Positions 8,564 to 15,689 of a stretch of 33,705 nt of DNA are shown here, in pieces. Position 1 is the stretch's first letter, and each line of letters starts with the position of its first letter. The position numbers and the translations under genes are program-made. The stretch is taken from contig DASUKF010000033.1 in NCBI GenBank assembly GCA_036278875.1, positions 1-33,705 of the forward strand, in the 5' to 3' direction. The notes beneath the pieces were generated by a model that saw only the letters and a list, made by a program, of their open reading frames with translations, made no database searches and was not told the origin of the DNA. The stretch is from JANWLD01 sp036278875 (lineage in GTDB: Bacteria; Patescibacteriota; Saccharimonadia; Saccharimonadales; 2-12-FULL-41-12).

Positions 8564-9111
8564 AAACAACTACGGTGCGTGACTGGCTTGCCGAACTTGG
8601 AGACAGGACTCCTGCACCCGGCGGCGGCGCGGTTTCGGCCCTGAACGGAGCGATAGCCGCGGCTCAGCTGAAAATGGTCTGCGAATACAGCAAAGACGAA
8701 GAAATCAAAACGGAAATTCCTTTTCTAAAGCAGAAAACCGAGGTTTTTCTTAACCTGGCAGAAGAAGATTCCGCAGCTTTTTCAAAGGTAAGCGAGGCTT
8801 ATAAAAGCAGGGATACGGGAAAAATCGATTCAGCCTTAACCGGTGCTATACAAGTAAGCATAGATGTTATTGATAATTGCGAAGGCCTTCTGTCTTTTTG
8901 CGAAGCAAAACATCAGGATTTCAACCCCAAACTGACCGCCGACGTCATCACGGCTCTCGCAAATTTGCGCGCCGCCGTCAGCTCAGCGCAGGCTATGGAG
9001 CAAACAAATATAGATGCGATAGAGGTGGGGAAGCCGGAAAAATCGCATGCAGGCACCGAAGTTCTGGAGCGTATAGACAAACTGGCAGAAAAGGTAAGGG
9101 CAAAGGAATAA
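8560..9111 (+). CDS. fchA: methenyltetrahydrofolate cyclohydrolase, FTCD_C/FchA family
   Basis: The 183-residue protein matches the cyclodeaminase/cyclohydrolase family (C-terminal domain of formiminotransferase-cyclodeaminase; FchA when free-standing). Visible motifs are TPAPGGGAVSALNGAIAAAQ (residues 17-36), EEDSAAFSKVSEAYK, and NPKLTADVITAL leading into the final helices. The predicted job is interconversion of 5,10-methenyl-THF and 10-formyl-THF, the formyl donor of PurN and PurH. It starts with GTG overlapping the purE stop, has AAGGAA ten bases upstream, and its TAA overlaps the folD ATG by one base. The tight coupling to folD fits one folate module. A cyclodeaminase role is possible but less likely without a formiminotransferase nearby. 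It is somewhat shorter than usual (about 200). Confidence 0.85.
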   Translation: MKTTTVRDWLAELGDRTPAPGGGAVSALNGAIAAAQLKMVCEYSKDEEIKTEIPFLKQKTEVFLNLAEEDSAAFSKVSEAYKSRDTGKIDSALTGAIQVSIDVIDNCEGLLSFCEAKHQDFNPKLTADVITALANLRAAVSSAQAMEQTNIDAIEVGKPEKSHAGTEVLERIDKLAEKVRAKE

Positions 9112-9950
9112 TGGCGGAAATCCTGGACGGACGAAAGGTAGCGGAACGTATAAAGGCCGGTCTGGAGGAAAGATTATCGGGCCTTCAAACCAGCCCCAAA
9201 CTTGCCATAGTACTGGCAACTGATAATCAGAGCACGCTCGCATATGTGCGGATGATAAGAAAAACCGCAGAAGGAACAGGTATGGAAGCCGACATAATCG
9301 ACTTGGGGCCCAACACGGACCAAAATGCGTTTACAGACAAGATAAAGGCTTTGGCAGAAGACAGCGAAGTAAACGGCATAATAATCCAGACGCCTGTGGC
9401 GGACGGGCTGGAGATAGATGAAGCAAGGTCTCTGATACCGCCGGGAAAAGACGTGGACGGCGCGAATCAGCTCAGTGCCGGACGTCTGGCAAGCGGTTTG
9501 CCTGCTTTCGCTCCGGCCACGGCGCAGGCCGTAATGGAAATACTCGAGAACTATGATATTCCCCTCAGCGGCAGACATGCCGTAGTTATCGGACGCAGCC
9601 GCGTGATAGGCAAGCCGGTAAGCCAGCTTCTGCTGAGCAAGGACGCTACGGTCACTGTTTGCCATAGCAGAACGGTTGATATTTCGTTATTCACCAGGCA
9701 GGCTGATATCCTGGTGGCCGCTGCGGGTAAAACCGGGCTTGTCACCAAAGAACATATAAATCCGGTAAAAAACACGGTTGTCATAGACGTCGGCACTAAT
9801 TTCAAGGACGGTAAAATGACGGGTGACACAGACTTTGAAGGGGTTCGGGATCTGGCAGGAGCCATCACACCGGTACCGGGCGGCGTAGGCCCTGTGACCA
9901 ATGCAATCCTGTTAAGAAATACTCTGGAAGCTTATCTGAAGCAGAAATAA
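9111..9950 (+). CDS. folD: methylene-tetrahydrofolate dehydrogenase FolD with altered cyclohydrolase site
   Basis: FolD oxidises 5,10-methylene-THF with NAD(P) and normally also hydrolyses the methenyl product. The 279 residues align over the full E. coli length. They include the conserved tyrosine (Tyr45), GIIIQTPVADG (the Gln of the Q-loop), GKDVDG (the Asp), the Rossmann motif VVIGRSRVIGKP and the C-terminal PGGVGPVTNAIL. The lysine four residues after the Tyr (Lys54 in E. coli, Lys56 in human), needed for cyclohydrolase activity, is Ile49 here (codon ATA, 9255-9257) in an ungapped alignment. I infer a dehydrogenase-only enzyme partnered by the adjacent fchA. ATG 9111 is chosen because it matches the family start; the frame open to 8877 is fchA overlap. 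Confidence 0.95.
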   Translation: MAEILDGRKVAERIKAGLEERLSGLQTSPKLAIVLATDNQSTLAYVRMIRKTAEGTGMEADIIDLGPNTDQNAFTDKIKALAEDSEVNGIIIQTPVADGLEIDEARSLIPPGKDVDGANQLSAGRLASGLPAFAPATAQAVMEILENYDIPLSGRHAVVIGRSRVIGKPVSQLLLSKDATVTVCHSRTVDISLFTRQADILVAAAGKTGLVTKEHINPVKNTVVIDVGTNFKDGKMTGDTDFEGVRDLAGAITPVPGGVGPVTNAILLRNTLEAYLKQK

Positions 9951-9956
9951 GATAAA

Positions 9957-9975
9957 GCAGCTTGAAAAAAGCTGC
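9957..9975. repeat. 7-bp inverted repeat between folD and purF
   Basis: GCAGCTT (9957-9963) and AAGCTGC (9969-9975) can pair around GAAAA. There is no T-run after it, so it is a poor intrinsic terminator. It overlaps a possible -35 (TTGAAA, 9962-9967) of a purF promoter and could be an operator or a 3' mRNA-stabilising hairpin for folD. Confidence 0.4.
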
Positions 9976-10010
9976 CAATACTTTAAAATAAGAAGTATCA
10001 AGACTTTAAT
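9962..10010 (+). promoter_or_regulatory. purF promoter region (two possible -10 boxes)
   Basis: Option one: TTGAAA (9962-9967), 16 bases, TAAAAT (9984-9989), giving a leader of roughly 20 bases without a Shine-Dalgarno. Option two: TTTAAT (10005-10010) ending eight bases before ATG 10019, giving a leaderless mRNA as at the other operon heads. The 13 bases from 9984 (TAAAATAAGAAGT) are identical to those at the purL promoter (from 15676). Confidence 0.45.
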
Positions 10011-10018
10011 TGAGCGCT

Positions 10019-11494
10019 ATGTATATCACTGAGGACAAGATTAAGGAAAAATGCGCGGTCTTTGGTTCCTATGGAGCCAGTGATGAGGCCTCCAGACTGG
10101 CTTATTACGGCTTGTGGTCGCTTCAGCACCGCGGCCAGGAAAGTTCGGGTATAGCCACGTCAGAAGGCAAACACATATATGATTATTCAGATTTCGGTCT
10201 GGTAGCCAACGTCTACAGAGAAGAAGATCTTATAAATCTGCCCGGACACATATCCATAGGCCATAACCGCTATTCCACCTCCGGCGGACGCGACTCCGTC
10301 TATAACCAGCCTTTTATCAACCGCGACCGCAACTTCGCTTTTGCCCATAACGGCAATCTGCCTCTTACGGACAAGCTGGAATCATTCTTAGCCAAGCACG
10401 AAGTGAACGTAGTAGGCCTCAATGATTCCGGAATGATGACGGCGGCTATTGACTTCCACATCAAGCAGGGTTCCAGCCTTCCCGAAGCGATAAAACTCTC
10501 CTACCCCCTCTTCCAGGGGGTTTTTTCTGCCGTCGCGATGGACAGGTCCTGTCTGGTGGCCTTCCGTGACAAGTGCGGTATCAGGCCTTTGACCATAGCC
10601 AAGCTCAACGGAGGCTATGTTATAGCGTCCGAGACGTGCGCCTTCGACACTATCGGCGCCGAACCTGTGCGCGACGTCAATCCAGGTGAGATGGTCGTAG
10701 TCGACAAAGATGGACTCCATTCATTTCAACTGGAAAAAGGCGAGCAGAAGCTGGACATATTCGAATTCGTCTATTTTGCCCGCCCGGACAGCGTGCTTTT
10801 AGGCAAGAGCGTCAATGAGGTCCGTGAAAACCTGGGCCGCCAGCTAGCGAAAGAATATCCGATAAAAGGCGATGTCATAGTCCCCGTACCGGATTCTTCA
10901 ATACCCGCCGCCCTGGGATATTCCAAGGCAAGCGGCATACCTCTGGAAATGGGTCTGGTCAAGAACCGCTACATCAACCGGACTTTTATCCGTCCTACCA
11001 GCGAACTGCGCAAAAGAGACCTTATGCTGAAACTCAACCCTGTAGTATCGACTCTTAAAGGCAAGGATGTCATCCTAGTGGATGATTCGGTCGTACGAGG
11101 TACAACGCTGAAACAGGTCGTAACCATGCTGAAAAGCGCCGGGACGCGAAAAGTGCACCTGATGATTAGCTCACCACCCATCCTATACCCGGACTTTTAC
11201 GGCATAAACACTCCTGATCAGGGTGATTTGATAGCCTCAAGAATGAACAATGCCGAGATATGCAAATACATGGGAGCCGATTCCATAAACTACCTGTCTC
11301 TAAAGGGCATGGTCAAGGCGACCGGATTGCCAGCCAAGAATTTCTGCATGTCATGTTTTAGCGGCAAATACCCTATACCTATCGGTAAAAAAGTCAGAGG
11401 CATAAATTATATAAATTCCCGGCCGGTAACAAAGCCGATAGTATATAAGAAGATAAATCATACGCCAGCGAAATCCGTGGAGGCTTTCGTATAA
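10019..11494 (+). CDS. purF: amidophosphoribosyltransferase (glutamine PRPP amidotransferase)
   Basis: PurF catalyses the committed step, making phosphoribosylamine from PRPP and glutamine. The N-terminal Ntn-hydrolase domain begins after a short leader with Cys in KCAVFG, then SLQHRGQESSGIA, GHNRYST and FAHNGNL. The phosphoribosyltransferase domain contains VYFARPDS, KNRYINRTFI and the PRPP loop VILVDDSVVRGTT. Near the C terminus are CMSC and FSGKYP as in the Fe-S type, but Asp246 and Asp392 occupy the positions of the two other cluster cysteines. I start at ATG 10019; a TTG three codons earlier is in frame. The coding sequence contains a terminator-like hairpin (10503-10526). It is followed by purN after three bases. 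Confidence 0.96.
   Translation: MYITEDKIKEKCAVFGSYGASDEASRLAYYGLWSLQHRGQESSGIATSEGKHIYDYSDFGLVANVYREEDLINLPGHISIGHNRYSTSGGRDSVYNQPFINRDRNFAFAHNGNLPLTDKLESFLAKHEVNVVGLNDSGMMTAAIDFHIKQGSSLPEAIKLSYPLFQGVFSAVAMDRSCLVAFRDKCGIRPLTIAKLNGGYVIASETCAFDTIGAEPVRDVNPGEMVVVDKDGLHSFQLEKGEQKLDIFEFVYFARPDSVLLGKSVNEVRENLGRQLAKEYPIKGDVIVPVPDSSIPAALGYSKASGIPLEMGLVKNRYINRTFIRPTSELRKRDLMLKLNPVVSTLKGKDVILVDDSVVRGTTLKQVVTMLKSAGTRKVHLMISSPPILYPDFYGINTPDQGDLIASRMNNAEICKYMGADSINYLSLKGMVKATGLPAKNFCMSCFSGKYPIPIGKKVRGINYINSRPVTKPIVYKKINHTPAKSVEAFV
10503..10526 (+). terminator. intrinsic-terminator-like hairpin inside purF
   Basis: ACCCCCT (10503-10509) pairs perfectly with AGGGGGT (10515-10521) around CTTCC, and the stem is followed by further T residues, six T in all (10521-10526). 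This is a textbook intrinsic terminator shape in the sense direction, yet it lies within the purF reading frame, around codons 162-169. It would be masked by ribosomes following the polymerase. Confidence 0.6.
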
Positions 11495-11497
11495 GGA

Positions 11498-12187
11498 ATG
11501 GCTTCGCCGAGAATAGCTATCCTGGCCTCCGGTAGTGGTACTACCGCCGAATCCTTCATAAAATCCGTTGCGGCAAAAGATGTGGACGGCGAAGTAGTTC
11601 TGCTTATCTGCAACAACAGGAAGGCAGCCGTGTTTGACCGCGTGAAAGAGCTGAATGACAAGCTGGGCCTTAACATAAAGCTGCTGCATATAGGGAAAAC
11701 CAATCACCCGTCGGAAAAAGGCGAAAAAGTGGAATACGGCAGGCAGACGGAAGCCGAAGAGGCAGCCATATTGAAAGCCATGGATGAAATGGATATAGAC
11801 CTGGTACTTCTGCTCGGATATATGAAACTTATAGGCAAAAGTATTGTCGACAAATACGGCTGGAGAGAGGAATACCAGTCAATATACCAGGGCAGGATGC
11901 TAAATACGCATCCCGGCCTGTTGCCGGCCACCAAGGGACTCTATGGCATACATGTGCAGGAAAAGGTCCTGGAAAGCGGAACAGAGGCCGGAAACTGTCT
12001 GTTCATAGTAGATTCCGAGTACGACGACGGCCCCGTGATCTCCCAGCACAAAGTAGTGATGATGGCTTCCGATACCGCTGAAGCCCTTTTTGAACGGGTC
12101 AAAGCGTCCGAAAAAGCACACCTGGCCGAAGATATTGACAGATTCATAAAGGAACAAAGAGAATACCGGGAGAAATCCCGTGGCTAA
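11498..12187 (+). CDS. purN: phosphoribosylglycinamide formyltransferase
   Basis: PurN transfers the formyl group of 10-formyl-THF to GAR. The 229 residues show the family start RIAILASGSGT, VLLLGYMKLIG, and the active-site set Asn136 and His138 in MLNTHPGLLP plus Asp176 in EYDDGPV. It depends on the 10-formyl-THF predicted to come from the fchA/folD pair just upstream. It lies three bases after purF and overlaps purD by eight bases, so purF-purN-purD is one operon. The stretch around residues 70-90 is slightly longer than in E. coli (212 residues). Confidence 0.95.
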   Translation: MASPRIAILASGSGTTAESFIKSVAAKDVDGEVVLLICNNRKAAVFDRVKELNDKLGLNIKLLHIGKTNHPSEKGEKVEYGRQTEAEEAAILKAMDEMDIDLVLLLGYMKLIGKSIVDKYGWREEYQSIYQGRMLNTHPGLLPATKGLYGIHVQEKVLESGTEAGNCLFIVDSEYDDGPVISQHKVVMMASDTAEALFERVKASEKAHLAEDIDRFIKEQREYREKSRG

Positions 12188-13475
12188 GAACGCAATCGTC
12201 ATAGGCGGCAGCGGCGGCCGTGAACACGCCTTGGCATGGAAACTGTCGCAATCGCCGCAAGTTGAAAAAGTATACATAGCGCCCGGCAACGGCGGAACTT
12301 CGTCAGTTGGTGAAAATGTCGATATAAAACCTGAGGAAGTCGATAAACTCATAAGTTTCTGCCGCGAAAAATCCATGGATCTGATAGTCATCGGTCCGGA
12401 CGACCTGCTGGCAAGCGGTTTAGCCGACAAATTCAGAGCCGCCGGATTCGCAGTGTTCGGCGCAAGCAGGAATGCGGCGCGTATAGAATCATCCAAGGCT
12501 TTTGCTAAAGATATGATGAAAAAAACCGGAGTGCCTACTGCAAAATACGAAACATTCACCGTTCGTGACGAGGCCATACGCTACGCTGAAAAACAAAATT
12601 ACCCTTTGGTAGTAAAAGCAAGCGGACTTGCCTTGGGCAAGGGTGTGCTTATCTGTGAGAATTTTGAAGAAGCCGGAAAAGCCATAGACCTTATAATGGT
12701 AGAGAAAGCTTTCGACTCAGCAGGTGATACGATAATAATAGAAGAATTCCTGGAAGGGATAGAGGTATCATTCCATGCTATAAGTGACGGAAGTAACTAT
12801 GCGGTCTTTCCGCCCAGCCAGGACCATAAGCAGGTATTTGACGGTGACAAAGGTCCGAATACCGGTGGTATGGGTGCTTTCGGACCGGTCGCCTGGGTTT
12901 CAAAACAGCTGGCAGACGAGGTTGATAAGGACATCATAGCCCCTATCTTAAAGGGGCTTGAAAGGGCTGATAGCTCATTTGTAGGCTGTTTGTATCCCGG
13001 TATGATGATAACCCGGGACAGGGCAAAAGTACTTGAGTACAACGCCCGTTTCGGCGACCCGGAAACACAGGTATACATGCGGCTTTTGGACTGCGACTTG
13101 TTTGAGATTCTATATGCCTGCGCTACAGGCAAGCTTGACCCGAAGGGCCTGAAGTGGAAGGATGGCTTCGCCGTTACGGTAGTAATGGCTTCAGGCGGCT
13201 ATCCGGGTAATTATGACAAAGGTATTGAGATACATGGCATAGAGGAAGCTGAAAAGCTGGACGGCGTATTGGTATTCCATGCCGGCACCGCGCTTGAGGG
13301 TGGCAGGCTGACTACGTCCGGGGGCAGGGTGCTCAACGTAACGGCACACGCTGCAACATTGGATGAAGCCATCACAAAAGCTTATGAGGGCGTAAGTAAA
13401 ATAAGCTTTGAACGCGCCCATTACCGCAAGGACATCGGCCTAAGGGAAGTTCCTGAATTTATAATTCCTGATTGA
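12180..13475 (+). CDS. purD: phosphoribosylamine-glycine ligase (GAR synthetase)
   Basis: PurD ligates glycine to phosphoribosylamine with ATP. The 431 residues show the N-terminal GGSGGREHALAWKL, APGNGGT, the ATP-grasp core PLVVKASGLALGKGVLIC, IIEEFLEG, DHKQVFDGDKGPNTGGMGAF and YNARFGDPETQ, and a C-terminal AIRS-like domain. The start is GTG 12180, inside the purN end, giving VAKNAIVIGG, which fits the family. The last 17 bases overlap the end of prs on the opposite strand. Confidence 0.96.
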   Translation: MAKNAIVIGGSGGREHALAWKLSQSPQVEKVYIAPGNGGTSSVGENVDIKPEEVDKLISFCREKSMDLIVIGPDDLLASGLADKFRAAGFAVFGASRNAARIESSKAFAKDMMKKTGVPTAKYETFTVRDEAIRYAEKQNYPLVVKASGLALGKGVLICENFEEAGKAIDLIMVEKAFDSAGDTIIIEEFLEGIEVSFHAISDGSNYAVFPPSQDHKQVFDGDKGPNTGGMGAFGPVAWVSKQLADEVDKDIIAPILKGLERADSSFVGCLYPGMMITRDRAKVLEYNARFGDPETQVYMRLLDCDLFEILYACATGKLDPKGLKWKDGFAVTVVMASGGYPGNYDKGIEIHGIEEAEKLDGVLVFHAGTALEGGRLTTSGGRVLNVTAHAATLDEAITKAYEGVSKISFERAHYRKDIGLREVPEFIIPD

Positions 13476-14433
13476 GTCCGTCGAAAAGGGCAGAAACCGA
13501 TCCCTGTTCGAATATGGCCTTGACTGCATCGGCTATCAGGTCGACGACAGATATTACCTCCAATGATTTCAGCTGTTTGCTTTTTTCCGGAAGCGGCAGC
13601 GTGTTGGTAACGGCTAAGTGGTCTATAGGTGATTTTTCAATACGTTCTATTGCAGGGTCGGAGAACAATCCGTGTGTAGCGGCGGCGGAAACCGATTTCG
13701 CACCGCTATCCATCAGCAGTTGTGCCGCGGCGCACATAGTACCGGCGGTGTCTATCATATCGTCGATTATTATGCATCTTTTGTTTTTTATATTACCGAT
13801 TATATCTATGGCTTCGGCTTCGTTTTTCTTAAAGCGCCGCTTGTGTACTATCGCTATCTCGGCATTCAGCCTGGATGCATAGCGCTCGGTCAGTTTGACT
13901 CTGCCCGCGTCCGGTGAAACGATAACAAGTTCTTCGCCTTTGAATTTGTCCTTTATATGCTCAACCAGTGCCGGGAGAGCTATCAGATGGTCAAAGGGAC
14001 CGTTGAAGAAACCCTGTATCTGACCTGCGTGCAAATCGACGCTGGCTATCCTGTCAGCGCCAGCGGCGCTGAGTATATCAACTACCAGACGAGCGGTTAT
14101 AGGCTCGCGTCCGGCAGATTTCCTGTCCTGCCTGGCATAACCGAAGAAGGGACAAACCGCCGTGATGTGGCTTGCCGACGCGCGTTTTGCCGCGTCAATG
14201 ATAATAGCCTGCTCCATCAGAGCTTCAGCTACAGAATCCGTATGGGCTTGAAAAATAAAAACGTCGGCTCCGCGAACCGACTCTTCCAAATGACATTTTA
14301 TCTCCCCGTTGGCGAATCTTTCGATACCCGTATCGGACAATCCGATACCTAGGCGCTTGGCCACCATCTTTGCTAGCTCCTGGTGGTGGCTTCCGGAGAA
14401 AATTTGCAATTTTTTACTGTTGGCAGTATTCAC
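13459..14433 (-). CDS. prs: ribose-phosphate pyrophosphokinase (PRPP synthetase)
   Basis: Prs makes PRPP, the substrate of PurF, from ribose 5-phosphate and ATP. The 324 residues show KLQIFSGSHHQELA, the flexible-loop motif GYARQDRKS (residues 98-106), the signature DLHAGQIQGFF (133-143), and the PRPP loop IIIDDMIDTAGT (221-232). The start is GTG 14433, preceded by a G-rich stretch (GGGGG) close to the start, which makes this an exception among the operon-head genes in having a leader of some 30 bases. It is convergent with purD (17-base overlap) and divergent from purM, so it is a single-gene unit in the middle of the purine cluster. Confidence 0.96.
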   Translation of the reverse strand: MNTANSKKLQIFSGSHHQELAKMVAKRLGIGLSDTGIERFANGEIKCHLEESVRGADVFIFQAHTDSVAEALMEQAIIIDAAKRASASHITAVCPFFGYARQDRKSAGREPITARLVVDILSAAGADRIASVDLHAGQIQGFFNGPFDHLIALPALVEHIKDKFKGEELVIVSPDAGRVKLTERYASRLNAEIAIVHKRRFKKNEAEAIDIIGNIKNKRCIIIDDMIDTAGTMCAAAQLLMDSGAKSVSAAATHGLFSDPAIERIEKSPIDHLAVTNTLPLPEKSKQLKSLEVISVVDLIADAVKAIFEQGSVSALFDGLNQEL

Positions 14434-14458
14434 TGGTCCCCCAAAACTTTTTATCTTT

Positions 14459-14475
14459 CTATGATTCTAACATAG
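14459..14475 (-). promoter_or_regulatory. putative prs promoter -10 within a small palindrome
   Basis: On the minus strand TAGAAT (14464-14469) is a plausible -10 about 30 bases before GTG 14433. It lies exactly between the arms of CTATG (14459-14463) and CATAG (14471-14475), an operator-like arrangement. I see no convincing -35. Confidence 0.35.
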
Positions 14476-14555
14476 CCGGTACTTGGAATAAATACGCGTT
14501 CATTTTATAAATACAGGTCTTATTGTTTTGCAGATAAGGGTAATAAAAGATAAGC

Positions 14556-14561
14556 TATAGT
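14556..14561 (+). promoter_or_regulatory. -10 box of purM (leaderless)
   Basis: TATAGT followed by six bases (TAAGAA) and ATG 14568. With the usual spacing, transcription would start at or next to the A of the start codon. No Shine-Dalgarno and no clear -35. Confidence 0.5.
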
Positions 14562-14567
14562 TAAGAA

Positions 14568-15665
14568 ATGGCGAAGAAACTTTCTTATCACAAAAGTGTA
14601 AACTATTCTATTGCCGATCCGGCCAAGGTGCTGGCACAGAAAAAAGCCGCTGAAACAGCCGGCAACATGCCGTTCGGCTTCAAGGAAGTGCCTGGCAGCA
14701 GGGGCGAGTCCGCTTATGTCTTTGATATGGGCGAGAGCTACGGCGCGCTTGTCCAGGAGGGGCTGGGAACCAAAAGCCTGATTGCCCAGAGCATATATAA
14801 AGACACCGGGGTGTCACATTTCGCCGCCATAGCAAAGGATACCGTAGCTACCTTCATAAACGACCTGATAAGCGTAGGTGCTACGCCTGTCGTAAGTAAC
14901 GCCTACTGGTCATCCAGCTCATATGACTGGCTGGAGGATAAGAAGCTGACGGAAGATTTCATTAACGGCTGGAAAGAAGCCTGTGATGAGGCCGGGATAG
15001 TCTGGGGCGGCGGCGAGACCCAGTCGCTAAGCGGGGTCGTAAAAGACGGAGTGCTGGAATTTGCAGGATCTGCTTTCGGAGTCATCAGCCCGAAGTCGGA
15101 ACTGGTACAGGAATCAAACTTAAAATCAGGCGATGCCATCGTTCTTTTAGAATCAAGCGGAGTCCATGCCAACGGCATCAGTCTTACCCGGGAAATCGCA
15201 GAAAATCTTAAAGATGGATATCAGACGAAACTCCCATCGGGAGTAACCTACGGCGAAGCCTTGCTTGCACCCACGCATCTTTACTCTGCAGTCGTAAGAA
15301 AGATGTTCTCCGAAGGTTTGGATATACACTATCTTTCCAATATTACCGGCCACGGCTGGCGTAAGATAATGCGGGCCACGGCCGGGTTCAGTTATATCAT
15401 CGACGAGGTTCCACCTGCTCATGAGATATTTGATTTCGTAGCTGAAAAAAGCGGCAATGATGAGAGAGAGATGTACGGCAATTACAATATGGGGGTCGGA
15501 TACGCGGTATATCTGCCTCGGGCAGACGCCGAAAAAGCCGTAAACATAGCTAAAGAATGCGGACTTAAAGCCTGGATAGCAGGCAGCGCGGAAAAAGGCA
15601 CTAAAAGGCTTTTAATCAAACCGAAAGATATTGTTTTTGAAGGTAATAGCCTATCCGTCAGATAA
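14568..15665 (+). CDS. purM: phosphoribosylformylglycinamidine cyclo-ligase (AIR synthetase), divergent
   Basis: PurM closes the imidazole ring, turning FGAM into AIR with ATP. The 365 residues carry the family marks in order: the Gly-rich loop EGLGTK (64-69; usually DGVGTK), INDLISVGA (97-105), SSGVHANGISLTREI, the THLY motif, NITGHGWRKI, and NYNMGVGYAVYLP. It is clearly more distant than the other pur products. The first about 40 residues differ, the usual DYYATG after the NDL motif is replaced by a serine-rich SNAYWSSSS, and the triple glycine after HITG is absent. It is the only PurM candidate in an otherwise continuous pathway, which supports the assignment. It has its own predicted promoter. 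Confidence 0.85.
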   Translation: MAKKLSYHKSVNYSIADPAKVLAQKKAAETAGNMPFGFKEVPGSRGESAYVFDMGESYGALVQEGLGTKSLIAQSIYKDTGVSHFAAIAKDTVATFINDLISVGATPVVSNAYWSSSSYDWLEDKKLTEDFINGWKEACDEAGIVWGGGETQSLSGVVKDGVLEFAGSAFGVISPKSELVQESNLKSGDAIVLLESSGVHANGISLTREIAENLKDGYQTKLPSGVTYGEALLAPTHLYSAVVRKMFSEGLDIHYLSNITGHGWRKIMRATAGFSYIIDEVPPAHEIFDFVAEKSGNDEREMYGNYNMGVGYAVYLPRADAEKAVNIAKECGLKAWIAGSAEKGTKRLLIKPKDIVFEGNSLSVR

Positions 15666-15675
15666 ATATTTAGTG

Positions 15676-15681
15676 TAAAAT
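15676..15681 (+). promoter_or_regulatory. -10 box of purL (leaderless)
   Basis: TAAAAT ends eight bases before ATG 15690 (five before GTG 15687). It lies in the 24-base gap after the purM stop, so purL has its own predicted start of transcription although it follows purM closely. Confidence 0.5.
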
Positions 15682-15689
15682 AAGAAGTG

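Noticed and set aside
8736..8756. AAAACC/GGTTTT with T-run in fchA as a third intragenic terminator
   Set aside because: The loop would be only two bases and the stem is AT-rich, so a stable terminator hairpin is unlikely.
8877..9110. 78-residue N-terminal extension of FolD in the same frame
   Set aside because: It overlaps fchA in another frame, has Arg-rich low-quality sequence and no family match. ATG 9111 aligns exactly with the FolD start.
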